DNA from: Xanthomonas melonis | GTDB lineage: Bacteria > Pseudomonadota > Gammaproteobacteria > Xanthomonadales > Xanthomonadaceae | Length of the DNA stretch: 64,000 nucleotides | Reading direction: 5' to 3' | Assembly: GCF_020783655.1 (NCBI RefSeq) | Contig: NZ_JAJGQH010000010.1 | Span: forward strand, 124,001 to 188,000 | In this document: positions 9,152-18,728 of the stretch, piece after piece | Layout: each line of letters opens with the position of its first letter | Position numbering within the stretch: position 1 is the first letter of the stretch | Notes under the pieces: generated by a model | What the model saw: only the letters and a program-made list of their open reading frames with translations | Told to the model about the DNA's origin: nothing | Database searches by the model: none | Program-made: the position numbers and the translations under genes

Positions 9152-11096
9152 GCACCACATCCTGGTCGTGGACGACAATGCCGTGACGCGCTATTCGGTG
9201 CGTCGCGTGCTCGAGCATCATCGCTTCGCGGTGGAGGAGGCCGGCACCGGCGGCGAGGGCCTGGACCGGCTCGCCACACAGTCCTTCGCTGCGGTGGTGC
9301 TGGACGTCAACCTGCCGGACATGAGCGGTTTCGATGTCGTACGCGCGCTGCGTGCCGAGCCGCGCACGGCGCTGCTGCCGGTGGTGCACGTCTCGGCCGC
9401 ATCGATCGCCACCGGCGACATGATCACCGGGCTGGATGCCGGCGCCGATGCCTACCTGATCCACCCGGTGGATCCCAATGTGCTGGTCGCCACGCTGCGC
9501 ACGCTGCTGCGCGCGCGCGAGGCCGAAGAAGCTTTGCGTGTCAGCGAGGCGCGCTTTCGCGAGATCTTCGAACACATTAGCGCGCCGATCGCGGTGGTGG
9601 ATGCGCAATTGCGCACGCATGAGAGCAATGCCGCGTTCCAGCGCCTGATCGGCGACGCCAGCCCGGGCGAGGCGATCCGCGCCGCAGGTCCGGAGCAGGC
9701 GGGCACGGTGCAGGCCTTGACTGCTGCGCTGGCCGATCGCGAGCGCTGGAGCGGGGCGTTGACCATCCTGCGCGACGGCAAGCCCTGCGAGACCGAATGG
9801 CGGGTGTCGCCATATCGCGAGCCGGATCTCGGACTGCTGATGGTCGAGGACGTGACCGAGCAGCGTCGGCGCGAGCGCGCGCAGCGTCAGGAGCTGGACA
9901 CTGCCAACACCGAGCTGGCGCACCAGATCGCCGAGCGCCAGCGCACCGAGATCCAGCTGCTGCAGGCGCAGAAGATGGAGGCGCTGGGCAAGCTCACCGG
10001 CGGCATCGCGCACGACTTCAACAACCTGCTCACCAGCATCATCTCCGGTCTGGACATGATCCAGCTGGCGGTGGAATCAAACCGTATCGAGCGGGTGCCG
10101 CGCCTGGCGGAGATCGCCACCGGATCGGCGCACCGCGCCGCGGCGCTGACCCAGCGCATGCTCGCCTTCGCGCGCAAGCAATCGCTGGACGCGCAGCCGT
10201 TCGACGTCAATCTGCGCGTGCGTTCGCTGGAAGACATGTTGCGCCGTTCGATCGGCGAGAACGTTCGGCTGGACCTGGAGCTGGCCGATGCCGCGCTGGT
10301 GGCGGTGGCCGATGCCAATCAGCTGGAAAACGTGGTGCTCAACCTGGTGATCAATGCCCGCGATGCGGTGCAGGGCCAGGGCAGCATCTGCGTACAGACC
10401 GCCGCGCATACCGCGCACGACGACCCCGAGCTGGACGACGGCGATTACGTGGCGGTGAAGGTGATCGACAACGGCAGCGGGATCGCGCCAGACATCCTCA
10501 ACCAGGTGTTCGAACCGTTCTTCACCACCAAACCCATCGGCGAGGGAACCGGCCTGGGGCTGTCGATGACCTATGGGTTCGCGCGCCAGTCCGGCGGCAC
10601 CGCGCGGATCGCCAGCCGGCTGGGCGAGGGCACGACGGTGACCCTGCTGCTGCCGCGCGGTCTGGCCGCCGGCGAACAGCCGCCAGCACCGGCACCGAGC
10701 GCGCCGCGCACGCACAATGCGCGCATCCTGTTGGTGGACGATACCGATGTGGTGCGGGTGATGGTCAGCGAGGTGCTCAGCGACGCCGGATATGAGGTGA
10801 TCGAGGCCGAAGATGCCAACAGCGCGTTGGCGCATCTGCGCACCGAAGTGGCCATCGATCTGGTTGTTTCGGACGTCGGGCTGCCCGGCATGAACGGGCG
10901 CGACATGGCCGATGTGGCGCGCACGTTGCGGCCGGGCCTGCCGATCCTGTTCATCACCGGCTATGCAGAAAACGCCGTCACCCGGCAGGAATTCCTGGCC
11001 GACGGCATGGCCTTGTTGCCCAAGCCCTTCAGCCTCAACGACCTGCTCAATACCGTGGGGCAGATGCTCGACAGCAGTGCGCTGACGCGCGCGTAG
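9141..11096 (+). CDS. Hybrid receiver-PAS-histidine kinase-receiver protein
   Basis: 651 residues if started at the TTG at 9141. That codon follows GGAGAAGG closely and is the only start that keeps the complete first receiver. Order: receiver (about 5-125, phospho-site D55 in [12 protein letters not shown]), PAS (about 135-240), coiled coil, HisKA with H291 ([11 protein letters not shown]), HATPase ([40 protein letters not shown]), and a C-terminal receiver with [14 protein letters not shown] and the conserved FITGY/PKPF switch and Lys segments. No DNA-binding domain is present, so the final output partner is elsewhere. It ends the stressosome operon. Confidence 0.9.
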   Translation: MGSKHHILVVDDNAVTRYSVRRVLEHHRFAVEEAGTGGEGLDRLATQSFAAVVLDVNLPDMSGFDVVRALRAEPRTALLPVVHVSAASIATGDMITGLDAGADAYLIHPVDPNVLVATLRTLLRAREAEEALRVSEARFREIFEHISAPIAVVDAQLRTHESNAAFQRLIGDASPGEAIRAAGPEQAGTVQALTAALADRERWSGALTILRDGKPCETEWRVSPYREPDLGLLMVEDVTEQRRRERAQRQELDTANTELAHQIAERQRTEIQLLQAQKMEALGKLTGGIAHDFNNLLTSIISGLDMIQLAVESNRIERVPRLAEIATGSAHRAAALTQRMLAFARKQSLDAQPFDVNLRVRSLEDMLRRSIGENVRLDLELADAALVAVADANQLENVVLNLVINARDAVQGQGSICVQTAAHTAHDDPELDDGDYVAVKVIDNGSGIAPDILNQVFEPFFTTKPIGEGTGLGLSMTYGFARQSGGTARIASRLGEGTTVTLLLPRGLAAGEQPPAPAPSAPRTHNARILLVDDTDVVRVMVSEVLSDAGYEVIEAEDANSALAHLRTEVAIDLVVSDVGLPGMNGRDMADVARTLRPGLPILFITGYAENAVTRQEFLADGMALLPKPFSLNDLLNTVGQMLDSSALTRA

Positions 11097-11386
11097 CGGC
11101 GCATGTGCGGAAAGTGAAGCCGCTCGCCGATGCAGAGCGGTGGCACGTTGTCTGGCAATCCGCCGTCGCAGGCGCGCGCTGATCGATTCTCCGTTGGACG
11201 TGCATGCCGCCGCGCACCAGCGGCGAGCACGTGTGCGGCAGCGTGCATGTGATCGCCATCGCCTGCGGGGCGTCACTTCAAGGGCGTCGCCCAGGCGTAA
11301 CCCGTATCGGAGAACCCTCGCACCGCCAGGCTGCGATCGCCGATCGCACAGCCGGGCGGTGCCGTCATGCCACGCGCCGAGAGTAT

Positions 11387-13054
11387 TCAGCGCGCATACG
11401 CGTACGGACCGAAGGTGGCGCCCAGGAAACCGCCGGCCGTGTCGGTGCTGAGGATGCTGGCATCGCCCTGCTCGAGCAGGGTCCGCCATTGGCCGGTACC
11501 CACGGCATAGTCCACGCGCACCCGCGCGTCATCCAATGCGAAGCGCAACTGCACCGGTTGCGTGGCATCGGGCAGTGGCGCACGTGCCAGCACGCTGCCG
11601 GTGGCCGGATCCTGCAAGCCCGCACGGCGATACAGCACGACCGCAGTGCCGGCGTCGTCGCGTGCCAGCATCGCTGCCAGGAAATGGCTTTCCTTGGCGA
11701 CCACCGCCAGGCCGGCCTGTTCGCCGGGCGCCAGGGCACTGCCATCCACCTGTGCCAGCAGGGTGGCGTGATGATGCTGCAGGCGGTGGCCCAGATACGC
11801 CGGCTGGCCGCGGCCGATATCGCCCAAGGCCACCTTCGATGGCGTGATGCGCAGGCCCTGTGGTCCGGGCACGTACCAGGGTTGCACCGGCGGGTGGAAG
11901 GTCATCCACTGCATCGGTACCCGTGCCGCCTGGAAGCGCTCGCTCCACTGCATCGGGCCGCTGGTGGGCATGGCCTGCGTGCCTTTCGGCAGCGCCGGAC
12001 GCGTGGTCACCGCCGGCACGGCGCTCCCGTGCGGCAGCACCACCGGCCAGCCGTCGCGCCAGGTCACCGGCAGCAGGAAGGTTTCGCGGCCCAGGTTGTA
12101 CTGGTTGCCCCGGTAGGGGCGGGTGGCCAGGAACACCGCCCACCACGAGCCGTCCTTCAGCTCGACGAACTGTGCGTGCCCGGTCGAGGTGATCGGCGCA
12201 CTGCGGCCGGGATCCAGATCGCGCTGGGTGAGTACCGGGTTGCCGCTCCAGGCCTCGTACGGTCCGTTGATCTTGCGGCTGCGGTAGATCATCTGCGCGT
12301 GCTGTTCGCCGGTGCCGCCTTCGGCCGCTGTCAGGTAGTAGTAGCCCTTGTGGCGGAACAGGTGGGGGCCCTCGATGTGTTCGGGATTGGTGGCCGGCTG
12401 GAAGCCCGAATCCCGGATCATCTGGCGCGTGCCGATCAACTTCATGCTGACCAGATCCAGCTGCTGCAGCCAGATCGCACGATGTCCCTCGTACCGCATC
12501 TTGCCCTCGGGCACGTCGTTGTGGACCAGCCAGGCGCTGCCGTCGTCGTCGAAGAACAACGACGGGTCGATGCCCTTGGCATCCAGCCAGATCGGATCGG
12601 ACCACGGCCCGGCCGGATCCCTGGCGGTGATCAGGAAGTTGCCGCCGTCGCAATAGAAACAGGTGTTGGCAATGTAGAACGTGCCGTCGTGGTGGCTGAT
12701 GCTGGCGGCGAACAGTCCGCGGGTCAGTTCGTCGTTGCCGTACTTGATCTGGGACGGGCGATCGATCGCATTGCCGATCTGGGTCCAGTGCACCAGGTCG
12801 CTGCTCTTGAACACCGGCAGGCCGGGGAAATAGCCGAACGTGGAGTTGACCAGATAGAAGTCGTCGCCCACCCGGATCGCCGACGGGTCCGGATAGAAAC
12901 CGGCCACGACCGGGTTGCGATACTGCGTCTGCGTCGGCACCGGGCCGCCGTCGTCGCCCTGGTAGTCCACCCGGCCGATCAGTGCGTTGCCCGCGTGCGC
13001 CAGCTGACAGCTCGCCGCGGCCAGCATGCCCAACATCCATCCAAATCGGTTCAA
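11387..13054 (-). CDS. Exported GH43 glycoside hydrolase (arabinofuranosidase/xylosidase-like)
   Basis: 555 residues. I start it at the TTG at 13054 because GAGGAGG lies five bases upstream and this gives a clean signal peptide (LNRFGWMLGMLAAASCQLAHAG). The five-bladed propeller of GH43 carries the general base Asp in AGFYPDPSAIRVGDDFYLV, the pKa-modulating Asp in IDPSLFFDDDGSAWL and the catalytic acid Glu in PEHIEGPHLFRHKGYYYL. The C-terminal ~200 residues form a beta-sandwich module as in the subfamilies acting on arabinoxylan side chains or xylo-oligomers. It is divergent from a TonB-dependent receptor 270 bases away, which suggests a shared carbohydrate locus. The precise substrate (arabinose or xylose linkages) is open. 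Confidence 0.88.
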   Translation of the reverse strand: MNRFGWMLGMLAAASCQLAHAGNALIGRVDYQGDDGGPVPTQTQYRNPVVAGFYPDPSAIRVGDDFYLVNSTFGYFPGLPVFKSSDLVHWTQIGNAIDRPSQIKYGNDELTRGLFAASISHHDGTFYIANTCFYCDGGNFLITARDPAGPWSDPIWLDAKGIDPSLFFDDDGSAWLVHNDVPEGKMRYEGHRAIWLQQLDLVSMKLIGTRQMIRDSGFQPATNPEHIEGPHLFRHKGYYYLTAAEGGTGEQHAQMIYRSRKINGPYEAWSGNPVLTQRDLDPGRSAPITSTGHAQFVELKDGSWWAVFLATRPYRGNQYNLGRETFLLPVTWRDGWPVVLPHGSAVPAVTTRPALPKGTQAMPTSGPMQWSERFQAARVPMQWMTFHPPVQPWYVPGPQGLRITPSKVALGDIGRGQPAYLGHRLQHHHATLLAQVDGSALAPGEQAGLAVVAKESHFLAAMLARDDAGTAVVLYRRAGLQDPATGSVLARAPLPDATQPVQLRFALDDARVRVDYAVGTGQWRTLLEQGDASILSTDTAGGFLGATFGPYAYAR

Positions 13055-13324
13055 GACAGCCTCCTCATCGTCGCCAGCCGACCTGGGGCCAGCCTGGCAG
13101 CCAGCATGACAGTTTCGGGTCGGGCGAGGCATGACGATTTGCAATGCCGCGCACGCACTCCGGCATGGCGCGCCCGACGCGAACTATCGTGTCGGCCGGC
13201 GCGTCTGCCATTGCGCTGCAATATTGCTGACATATCGTGCGCGCGGCGCCGCGCGGCGCTTCCGTCCGGGCTGCCCATACCGAACGGACTCATCCTCGCA
13301 TCATCCATTCAAGGATCCCTCTGC

Positions 13325-15694
13325 ATGTCGCTGTACTCGCCTGTCTTGCCGTCGCCGACGTCCGCCGCTTCGCGCGCCGCTGCCTGCCCCCGTATCACGT
13401 TGCAGCGCACGCCACTGGCGCGCGTCTGCACCGGTCTGCTGCTCGCGTCGATGGCGGCTGCCGCCTCCGCGCAGCAGACGCCGACGGGCCAGGACCAGGC
13501 CAGTCCAACCGCGCTGGATGCGGTGACCGTCACTGCCGAACACCGCGAGCAGAACCTGCAGGAGGTGCCGGTGTCGGTGGGCGTGGTGCAGGGTGCGGCG
13601 ATGCGTCAATACACCGCCGGTGGCGACGACACCTTGCTGGCGCTGTCCGGTCGCGTGCCCGGCTTCTACGCCGAGACCACCACCGGGCGCATCTTCCCGC
13701 GCTTCTATATCCGCGGCCTGGGCAACATCGACTTCTACCTGGGTGCCTCGCAGCCGGTGTCCATCATCCAGGACGATGTGGTGCTGGAACACGTGGTGCT
13801 CAAATCCAACCCGGTCTACGACGTGGATCAGGTCGAGGTACTGCGCGGCCCGCAGGGCACCCTGTTCGGCCGCAACACCACCGCCGGCATCGTCAAGTTC
13901 GACACGGTCAGGCCCGGCGATACGTACACCGGCCGTCTCGATGCAAGCTACGGCAGTTACAACACCGTGTCGCTGGATGGCGGCTTCGGCGGGCCGATCA
14001 ACGATGTGCTGTCGTTCCGCGTGTCGGCCCTGTACCAGCACCGCGACGATTGGGTGGACAACACCTTTGCCGGCAGCAGCGCCGACGGCACGCGCACGCC
14101 CCGCAAGGACGCGATGGGCGGCTACGACGACCGCAATGCGCGCCTGCAGGTGCTACTGAAGCCCAACGATGCGTTCTCGTTGCTGGGCTCGGTGCATACG
14201 CGCGATTACGACGGCACGTCCACCCTGTTCCTGCGCAATGCAGTGAAGCGCGGCAGCGACAAGGTCGACGCACCGCGTGATCGCGTGGCCTACGACGAAG
14301 CCCACGACAACCCGCAGGCGTATCAGACCGACGGCGGCTCGATCAAGGCGATCTACGATTTCGGCGGTGTGTCGCTGACCTCGATCAGCGCCTATGAAAC
14401 CACCTCCGGCTACAGCCGTGGCGACACCGACGGCGGCGCTGCTGCGAACTACCCGGTCAATGGCGTGCCGAACGGCTTCGGCCAGTCGATGGGACAGATC
14501 CGCGATCTGGACCAGTACACCCAGGAGCTGCGTTTGGCCAGCGAAGGCGACGACGTCCTGCAATGGCAGCTGGGTGCATTCTATTTCGATGGCCGCGACA
14601 CCACCGATTTCTACCAGCGTGCGTATTTCCTGCAAACTGCCGCGCGCAATCCCAACAACTGGGTGCGCCTGCGCAACACCAACACCTCCTGGGCCGGCTT
14701 CGGTCAGCTGAGCTACAAGGCCACCGATGCGCTGACGTTGACCGCCGGCATCCGCCAGACCAGGGACACCAAGCAAACCCGCCTGCTCAAGAGCGCCGAT
14801 ACCGCCGCCGGCGTGGTGACCTACCGCGGCCGGCGCGACGTGCGCCTGTCCGATACCCAGCCCAGCTGGGACCTGAGCGCCATGTATGAATTCAACCCGG
14901 AGTTGAGCGTGTATGCACGCGTGGCGCGCGGCTTCCGCGGCCCCACCATCCAGGGCCGCAGCGCGGTGTTCAATTCGGACTTCACCACCGCCGATTCGGA
15001 AACCATCCTGTCCTGGGAAGCCGGCATCAAGAGCAGCCTGTTCGACAATCGCCTGCGTCTGAATGTCAGCGGCTTCACCTATACCGTCGATGACATCCAG
15101 CTCAACGGCAACGATTCGGACGGCAACGGCGTGCTGTTCAACGCCGACAAGGCCAAGGCCTACGGCCTGGAAGCGGATCTGGACTGGCGCCCGATCTCCA
15201 ACCTGTCGCTCACCGCCGGCCTGAGCCTGTTGCATAGCGAAATCCACGACAAACGCGTCTACGCACAGGCCTGCGCGCTCAATGGCGTGGTGGTGTGCAC
15301 CGTCAACGACCCGACCATCCGCGTGGGTGCCAATACCTTCGCGCAGATCGACGGCAATCCGCTGCCGAACGCGCCCAAGTACAACCTCAACCTGGCCGCG
15401 CGCTACGACATCCCGATGGGCAACGACGGCGCGTTCTTCGTCTCCACCGACTGGAACAGGCAGGGCGAGACCAGCTTCGTGCTGTACGACTCCACCGAGT
15501 TCCGCGCCGACGGCAATTTCGAAGGTGGCCTCAAGCTGGGCTACACCGGCGGTTATGGTGCGTGGGAAGTGGCTGCGTTCGCACGCAACATCACCAACGA
15601 AAAGAACGTCAAGGGTGTGATCGAAAACTACATGGCGGCGGTCTACAACGAGCCGCGCATCGTGGGCGTGTCGGTCAACGTCAACTGGCAGTAA
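13325..15694 (+). CDS. TonB-dependent outer-membrane receptor
   Basis: 789 residues from the ATG at 13325; the frame is open far upstream but that stretch is antisense to the glycosidase and meaningless. A long signal peptide ends near ASMAAAASAQQ, followed by a TonB-box-like LDAVTVTAEHR. The plug domain has PRFYIRGLGNIDFYL and VEVLRGPQGTLFGRNTTAG. The 22-strand barrel ends in the typical aromatic C-terminal strand PRIVGVSVNVNWQ. It should import a ligand across the outer membrane using TonB-ExbB-ExbD energy. Neighbourhood with an exported GH43 enzyme points to an oligosaccharide rather than iron, but ligand identity is inference. Confidence 0.92.
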   Translation: MSLYSPVLPSPTSAASRAAACPRITLQRTPLARVCTGLLLASMAAAASAQQTPTGQDQASPTALDAVTVTAEHREQNLQEVPVSVGVVQGAAMRQYTAGGDDTLLALSGRVPGFYAETTTGRIFPRFYIRGLGNIDFYLGASQPVSIIQDDVVLEHVVLKSNPVYDVDQVEVLRGPQGTLFGRNTTAGIVKFDTVRPGDTYTGRLDASYGSYNTVSLDGGFGGPINDVLSFRVSALYQHRDDWVDNTFAGSSADGTRTPRKDAMGGYDDRNARLQVLLKPNDAFSLLGSVHTRDYDGTSTLFLRNAVKRGSDKVDAPRDRVAYDEAHDNPQAYQTDGGSIKAIYDFGGVSLTSISAYETTSGYSRGDTDGGAAANYPVNGVPNGFGQSMGQIRDLDQYTQELRLASEGDDVLQWQLGAFYFDGRDTTDFYQRAYFLQTAARNPNNWVRLRNTNTSWAGFGQLSYKATDALTLTAGIRQTRDTKQTRLLKSADTAAGVVTYRGRRDVRLSDTQPSWDLSAMYEFNPELSVYARVARGFRGPTIQGRSAVFNSDFTTADSETILSWEAGIKSSLFDNRLRLNVSGFTYTVDDIQLNGNDSDGNGVLFNADKAKAYGLEADLDWRPISNLSLTAGLSLLHSEIHDKRVYAQACALNGVVVCTVNDPTIRVGANTFAQIDGNPLPNAPKYNLNLAARYDIPMGNDGAFFVSTDWNRQGETSFVLYDSTEFRADGNFEGGLKLGYTGGYGAWEVAAFARNITNEKNVKGVIENYMAAVYNEPRIVGVSVNVNWQ

Positions 15695-15715
15695 TGCCTC
15701 GATCGGTTAAGCGCA

Positions 15716-15743
15716 ATCACGGCGGCGGATGCGTCGCCGTGAT
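15716..15743 (+). terminator. Hairpin after the TonB-dependent receptor
   Basis: A 9-base perfect stem (ATCACGGCG at 15716-15724, CGCCGTGAT at 15735-15743) with a 10-base loop lies 22 bases past the receptor stop and before the convergent thioredoxin gene. No strong T-run follows, so it may act as a bidirectional or weak intrinsic terminator. Confidence 0.5.
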
Positions 15744-15799
15744 ACTTGCCTTCGTACCCGGGCCGGTTGCGTGCATGCGCAGCTGGCCTTTTTGTTGCA

Positions 15800-16246
15800 T
15801 CACCGATTGCTCAACACCGAACGCACCCAGCCGACGATCTGCGCGCTGCTCACCGCACCGGAATGGCGGCCAACTTCGTGCCCGCTGCGGATCACCAGCA
15901 GGGTGGGGATGCTGCGGATGCCGAAACGCGTGCCCAGCGCCGGGTGCAGGTCGGTGTCCACCTTGGCCAGCCGCACCTGCGGTTCCAGCGTCGGTGCGGC
16001 AGCGGCGAACTGCGGTGCCATGCTCACGCATGGCCCACACCACGGCGCCCAGAAGTCCACGACCAGCGGCAGATCGCTGCGCACGGCGTGCTTGTCGAAA
16101 TCGGCAGCAGACAGCGCCACCGGGGCGCCCACGAACAACGGGCGGTGGCAGTGGCCGCAGTTGGGCGCATCGTGCAGGCGCGCACGTGCGATGCGGTTCA
16201 TCGACGCGCAGTGCGGGCAGGCGATCAGCAGCGGTGCGTCGGTCAT
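15800..16246 (-). CDS. trxC: Thioredoxin 2 (zinc-ribbon thioredoxin)
   Basis: 148 residues from the ATG at 16246. The N-terminal ~35 residues form a zinc ribbon with two CxxC pairs (CPHC and CGHC), which distinguishes TrxC from TrxA. The thioredoxin fold follows with the WCGPC active site in VVDFWAPWCGPCVSMAP, the cis-proline in IRSIPTLLVIRSG, and a normal C-terminus. It reduces disulfides in the cytosol, and in Escherichia coli trxC is induced by oxidative stress. It lies convergent with the receptor gene and upstream of nothing obviously related. Confidence 0.95.
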   Translation of the reverse strand: MTDAPLLIACPHCASMNRIARARLHDAPNCGHCHRPLFVGAPVALSAADFDKHAVRSDLPLVVDFWAPWCGPCVSMAPQFAAAAPTLEPQVRLAKVDTDLHPALGTRFGIRSIPTLLVIRSGHEVGRHSGAVSSAQIVGWVRSVLSNR

Positions 16247-16412
16247 GCGGGTCTCCGGTCGGCGTGCGAGGTGGTCGCCGCGTTCGGCCAGCACTGGCGG
16301 CGAACGCGGCCGCGGGCCGCCAGTGTAGCGGCGACGCGCGAACCCCGCCTGCCGTGCTCGGCATCCACACGGTGCGGCACCACGGACGGCCGCCGCAGAA
16401 CACGCCGCCCGC

Positions 16413-16778
16413 TCAGGCCGACTGCCCCAGCACCACGGTGGGAACGAAGCCGCCGTAGATCATGCGCTTGCCATCGAAAGGCATCGGGTTGACCGACGGA
16501 TCCATGCGTGGGTCTTCCATCATCTTGCGCATGCCCTCGTCGCGCGTGGCCTTGTCCGGCCATTCGATCCAGGAAAACACCACGGTCTCGTCTTCGCCGG
16601 CATCGACGGCGCGGTAGAAGTCGGTCCATTGCCCCTTGGGGACGTCGTCGCCCCAGCACTCCACCACGCGCAGCGCACCGTATTCCATGATGAGGGCATC
16701 GCCCATGCGCGCGTGCGCAACGAATGCCTCCTTGTTGGCCGTGGGCACGGCGAGCACAAAACCATCGACATACGACAT
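16413..16778 (-). CDS. DUF1428 (YbaA-like) small protein
   Basis: 121 residues. The ATG at 16778 is preceded by GGAGGT at good spacing, which fixes the start. The sequence matches the DUF1428 family: MSYVDGFVLAVPTANKEAF at the N-terminus, a central WTDFYRAVDAGEDETVVFSW segment and the C-terminal GKRMIYGGFVP. The fold is a ferredoxin-like alpha-beta domain related to dimeric alpha-beta barrel proteins. The biochemical role of the family is not known. It stands between the thioredoxin gene and a two-component block and shares no clear operon. Confidence 0.9.
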   Translation of the reverse strand: MSYVDGFVLAVPTANKEAFVAHARMGDALIMEYGALRVVECWGDDVPKGQWTDFYRAVDAGEDETVVFSWIEWPDKATRDEGMRKMMEDPRMDPSVNPMPFDGKRMIYGGFVPTVVLGQSA

Positions 16779-17022
16779 AACCACCTCCATAGACTCCGGT
16801 GCACGGCGTGCACCTGAGGATGACCAAGGGATGTTGGTGCGACCAAGAACGTGGGCAGCCGTGGGGGCAGGAGCGTGCATCCAGCGCGCTTGCCGCACGA
16901 GCATACGGCGTAAGCGGCGCGGCGGCACTGCTTGAGTCCGCATGGCGGCGGCTGCAGCGGAGGCGGTCGCTTACGCGAGGGCAGCCTGTAGCAGCAGGAC
17001 GATCGAAAACGCTGCGCGGCGC

Positions 17023-18147
17023 TCAGGCGGCCAGGTTGCGGCGGCGCAGCCTGGCCTCGAACACCACCTCGCCGTCTTCGTTACGGGCCTGCAGCGTGCC
17101 GCCATGCGCCCGGACGAACTGATCGGCAATGAACAGCCCGAGCCCCAACCCCTGGCTGGCATGGAAGCTGGCCTTGAACGGCTCGAACAGGCGCGGCATC
17201 AGGCTGTCCGGAATCTGCCCGGCATTGCGCACCGACAGCCGCAGGGTGTCGGCCTCGCGCCCGTCCAGATGCACCTGCACCGGATGCTGGCCGCCATGCA
17301 GCACGGCATTGCCGACCAGATTGGACAGCACCTGGGCCAGCCGATCACCGTCGCCATCGCCGTGCAGGTCGCCCTCGGTGCGCAGGTCGATGGTGGTGTG
17401 CGGATTGGCTTGCGCCACCTCACCCACCACGCCATGCGCCACCTCGCCGAAATTGCAGGGGCCGAACTGCATCGGCAACCCATCGGTGCGCAGGCGCGAG
17501 AAGTCCAGCAACTGTTCGACCATGCGCGCCATGCGCCTTGCGCTGCCTTCCAGATGGTCGAGCGTGCGTGCCGCCGAGCCATCGGCCGCCACGTCCAGAC
17601 TGAGCTTATCGGCGCACACCAGGATGACCGACAGCGGCGTGCGCAGGTCGTGGGTGAGTACCGCCATCATGGTTTCGTTGAGCGTGAGTGCGCGTTCCAG
17701 CGAGGCATTGCGCTCCTTGAGCAGCCGCCGTTGCTGGTACAACTCGATGAACACGTTGACCTTGCTCAGGATCACGTGCGGCTCGATGGGTTTATGCAGG
17801 AAATCCACCGCGCCGGTCTCGTATCCCTGGAAGGCGCGCATCGGATCGTTCGGCGAGGCGGTCAGGAAAATGATCGGCACATGCCGCGTGCGCTGCGAGC
17901 CGCGCATCAGTTCGGCCAGCGAAAAGCCGTCCATTTCCGGCATGTGCACATCGAGCAGGGCCAGCGCCACATCGTGTTCGAGCAGCAACTCCAGCGCCTG
18001 CGCGCCGGACGCGGCGCACAGCACTTCGATGCCATCACGCTGCAGCAGCGCTTCCATCGCCACCAGATTCTGCGGTACATCGTCCACGATCAGGATCTTG
18101 GCGGGTTCGTCGCCGTGCGCTGCAGGGCCGGTCGCGGTGAGGTTCAT
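17023..18147 (-). CDS. Receiver-histidine kinase fusion protein
   Basis: 374 residues. A CheY-like receiver (about 17-135, phospho-site in ALLDVHMPEMDGFS, Lys in DFLHKPIEPHVI) comes first. HisKA with the His in VLTHDLRTPLS and an HATPase domain (LSNLVGNAVLHGG, LGLGLFIADQFVRAHGG) follow. The HATPase N-box is shorter than usual but the key Asn is present. It lacks any membrane segment. The start overlaps the end of the CheB-like gene in ATGA, so it belongs to the same operon as the CheB, CheR and triple-receiver kinase genes. It probably acts as a relay element whose kinase activity is set by its own receiver. Confidence 0.9.
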   Translation of the reverse strand: MNLTATGPAAHGDEPAKILIVDDVPQNLVAMEALLQRDGIEVLCAASGAQALELLLEHDVALALLDVHMPEMDGFSLAELMRGSQRTRHVPIIFLTASPNDPMRAFQGYETGAVDFLHKPIEPHVILSKVNVFIELYQQRRLLKERNASLERALTLNETMMAVLTHDLRTPLSVILVCADKLSLDVAADGSAARTLDHLEGSARRMARMVEQLLDFSRLRTDGLPMQFGPCNFGEVAHGVVGEVAQANPHTTIDLRTEGDLHGDGDGDRLAQVLSNLVGNAVLHGGQHPVQVHLDGREADTLRLSVRNAGQIPDSLMPRLFEPFKASFHASQGLGLGLFIADQFVRAHGGTLQARNEDGEVVFEARLRRRNLAA

Positions 18148-18728
18148 GGGCGAAAGGTTTCCAGTTCGCTGCAGATCGCCTGCAGGGTCAGCACCGCGTC
18201 GGCGCCGGCATGGGCAAGCGCGGAGGCAGGCATCAGTGGGGAGGCGGCATCGTCGGGACGCTGGATCCAGGCAGTGCCGCCGGCTGCGCGCACCGCCGCC
18301 ACGCCGGCGCTGCCATCGCTGCTGGCGCCGGTGAGCAGGATCGCCAGCAGGCGTTCGGCAAACACGTCGGCGGCCGATTCGAACAGCGGGTCGATCGCCG
18401 GGCGCGAGAACAGCACCGGCGCATCCATCGACAGCGCAAGACTGCTGCGGGTTTCCACCAGCAGATGGTAATCGGGTGGGGCGATGACGACGCTGCCGGC
18501 CAGCAGCGGCTGCTTGTCCTCGGCCTCGCGCACCGGCAGCGCGCAGCGCGCATCCATCAGCTCGGCCAGATGGCTGGCGCGGTCACGCGGCAGATGCAGC
18601 ACCACCAGCACCGGCATCGGCAAGGCGGCCGGCAGGCTGGACAACAACGCCTGCAGCGCGGAGACCCCGCCAGCCGAGGCGCCGATCACCACCGCATCGA
18701 ACCGCTGGCGTGCGGGCAGGGCGCTCAT
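18144..18728 (-). CDS. Stand-alone CheB-type methylesterase domain protein
   Basis: 194 residues comprising only the CheB catalytic domain. The serine is in the VIGASAGGVSALQ nucleophile loop, the histidine in LVVLHLPRDRASHLAEL and the aspartate in ILLTGASSDGSAG. The receiver domain that controls ordinary CheB is missing, so activity must be regulated some other way, perhaps by the receiver-bearing proteins encoded on either side. It overlaps both neighbours by ATGA. Known function of the family is removing methyl groups from, or deamidating, chemoreceptor glutamates. With no receptor, CheA or CheW gene nearby, the substrate here is uncertain. Confidence 0.88.
   Translation of the reverse strand: MSALPARQRFDAVVIGASAGGVSALQALLSSLPAALPMPVLVVLHLPRDRASHLAELMDARCALPVREAEDKQPLLAGSVVIAPPDYHLLVETRSSLALSMDAPVLFSRPAIDPLFESAADVFAERLLAILLTGASSDGSAGVAAVRAAGGTAWIQRPDDAASPLMPASALAHAGADAVLTLQAICSELETFRP

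Noticed and set aside
11204-13324. In-frame extension of the TonB receptor upstream of its ATG (about 700 codons)
   Set aside because: It is antisense to the GH43 gene and contains none of the receptor motifs; high GC keeps frames open. The signal peptide marks 13325 as the real start.
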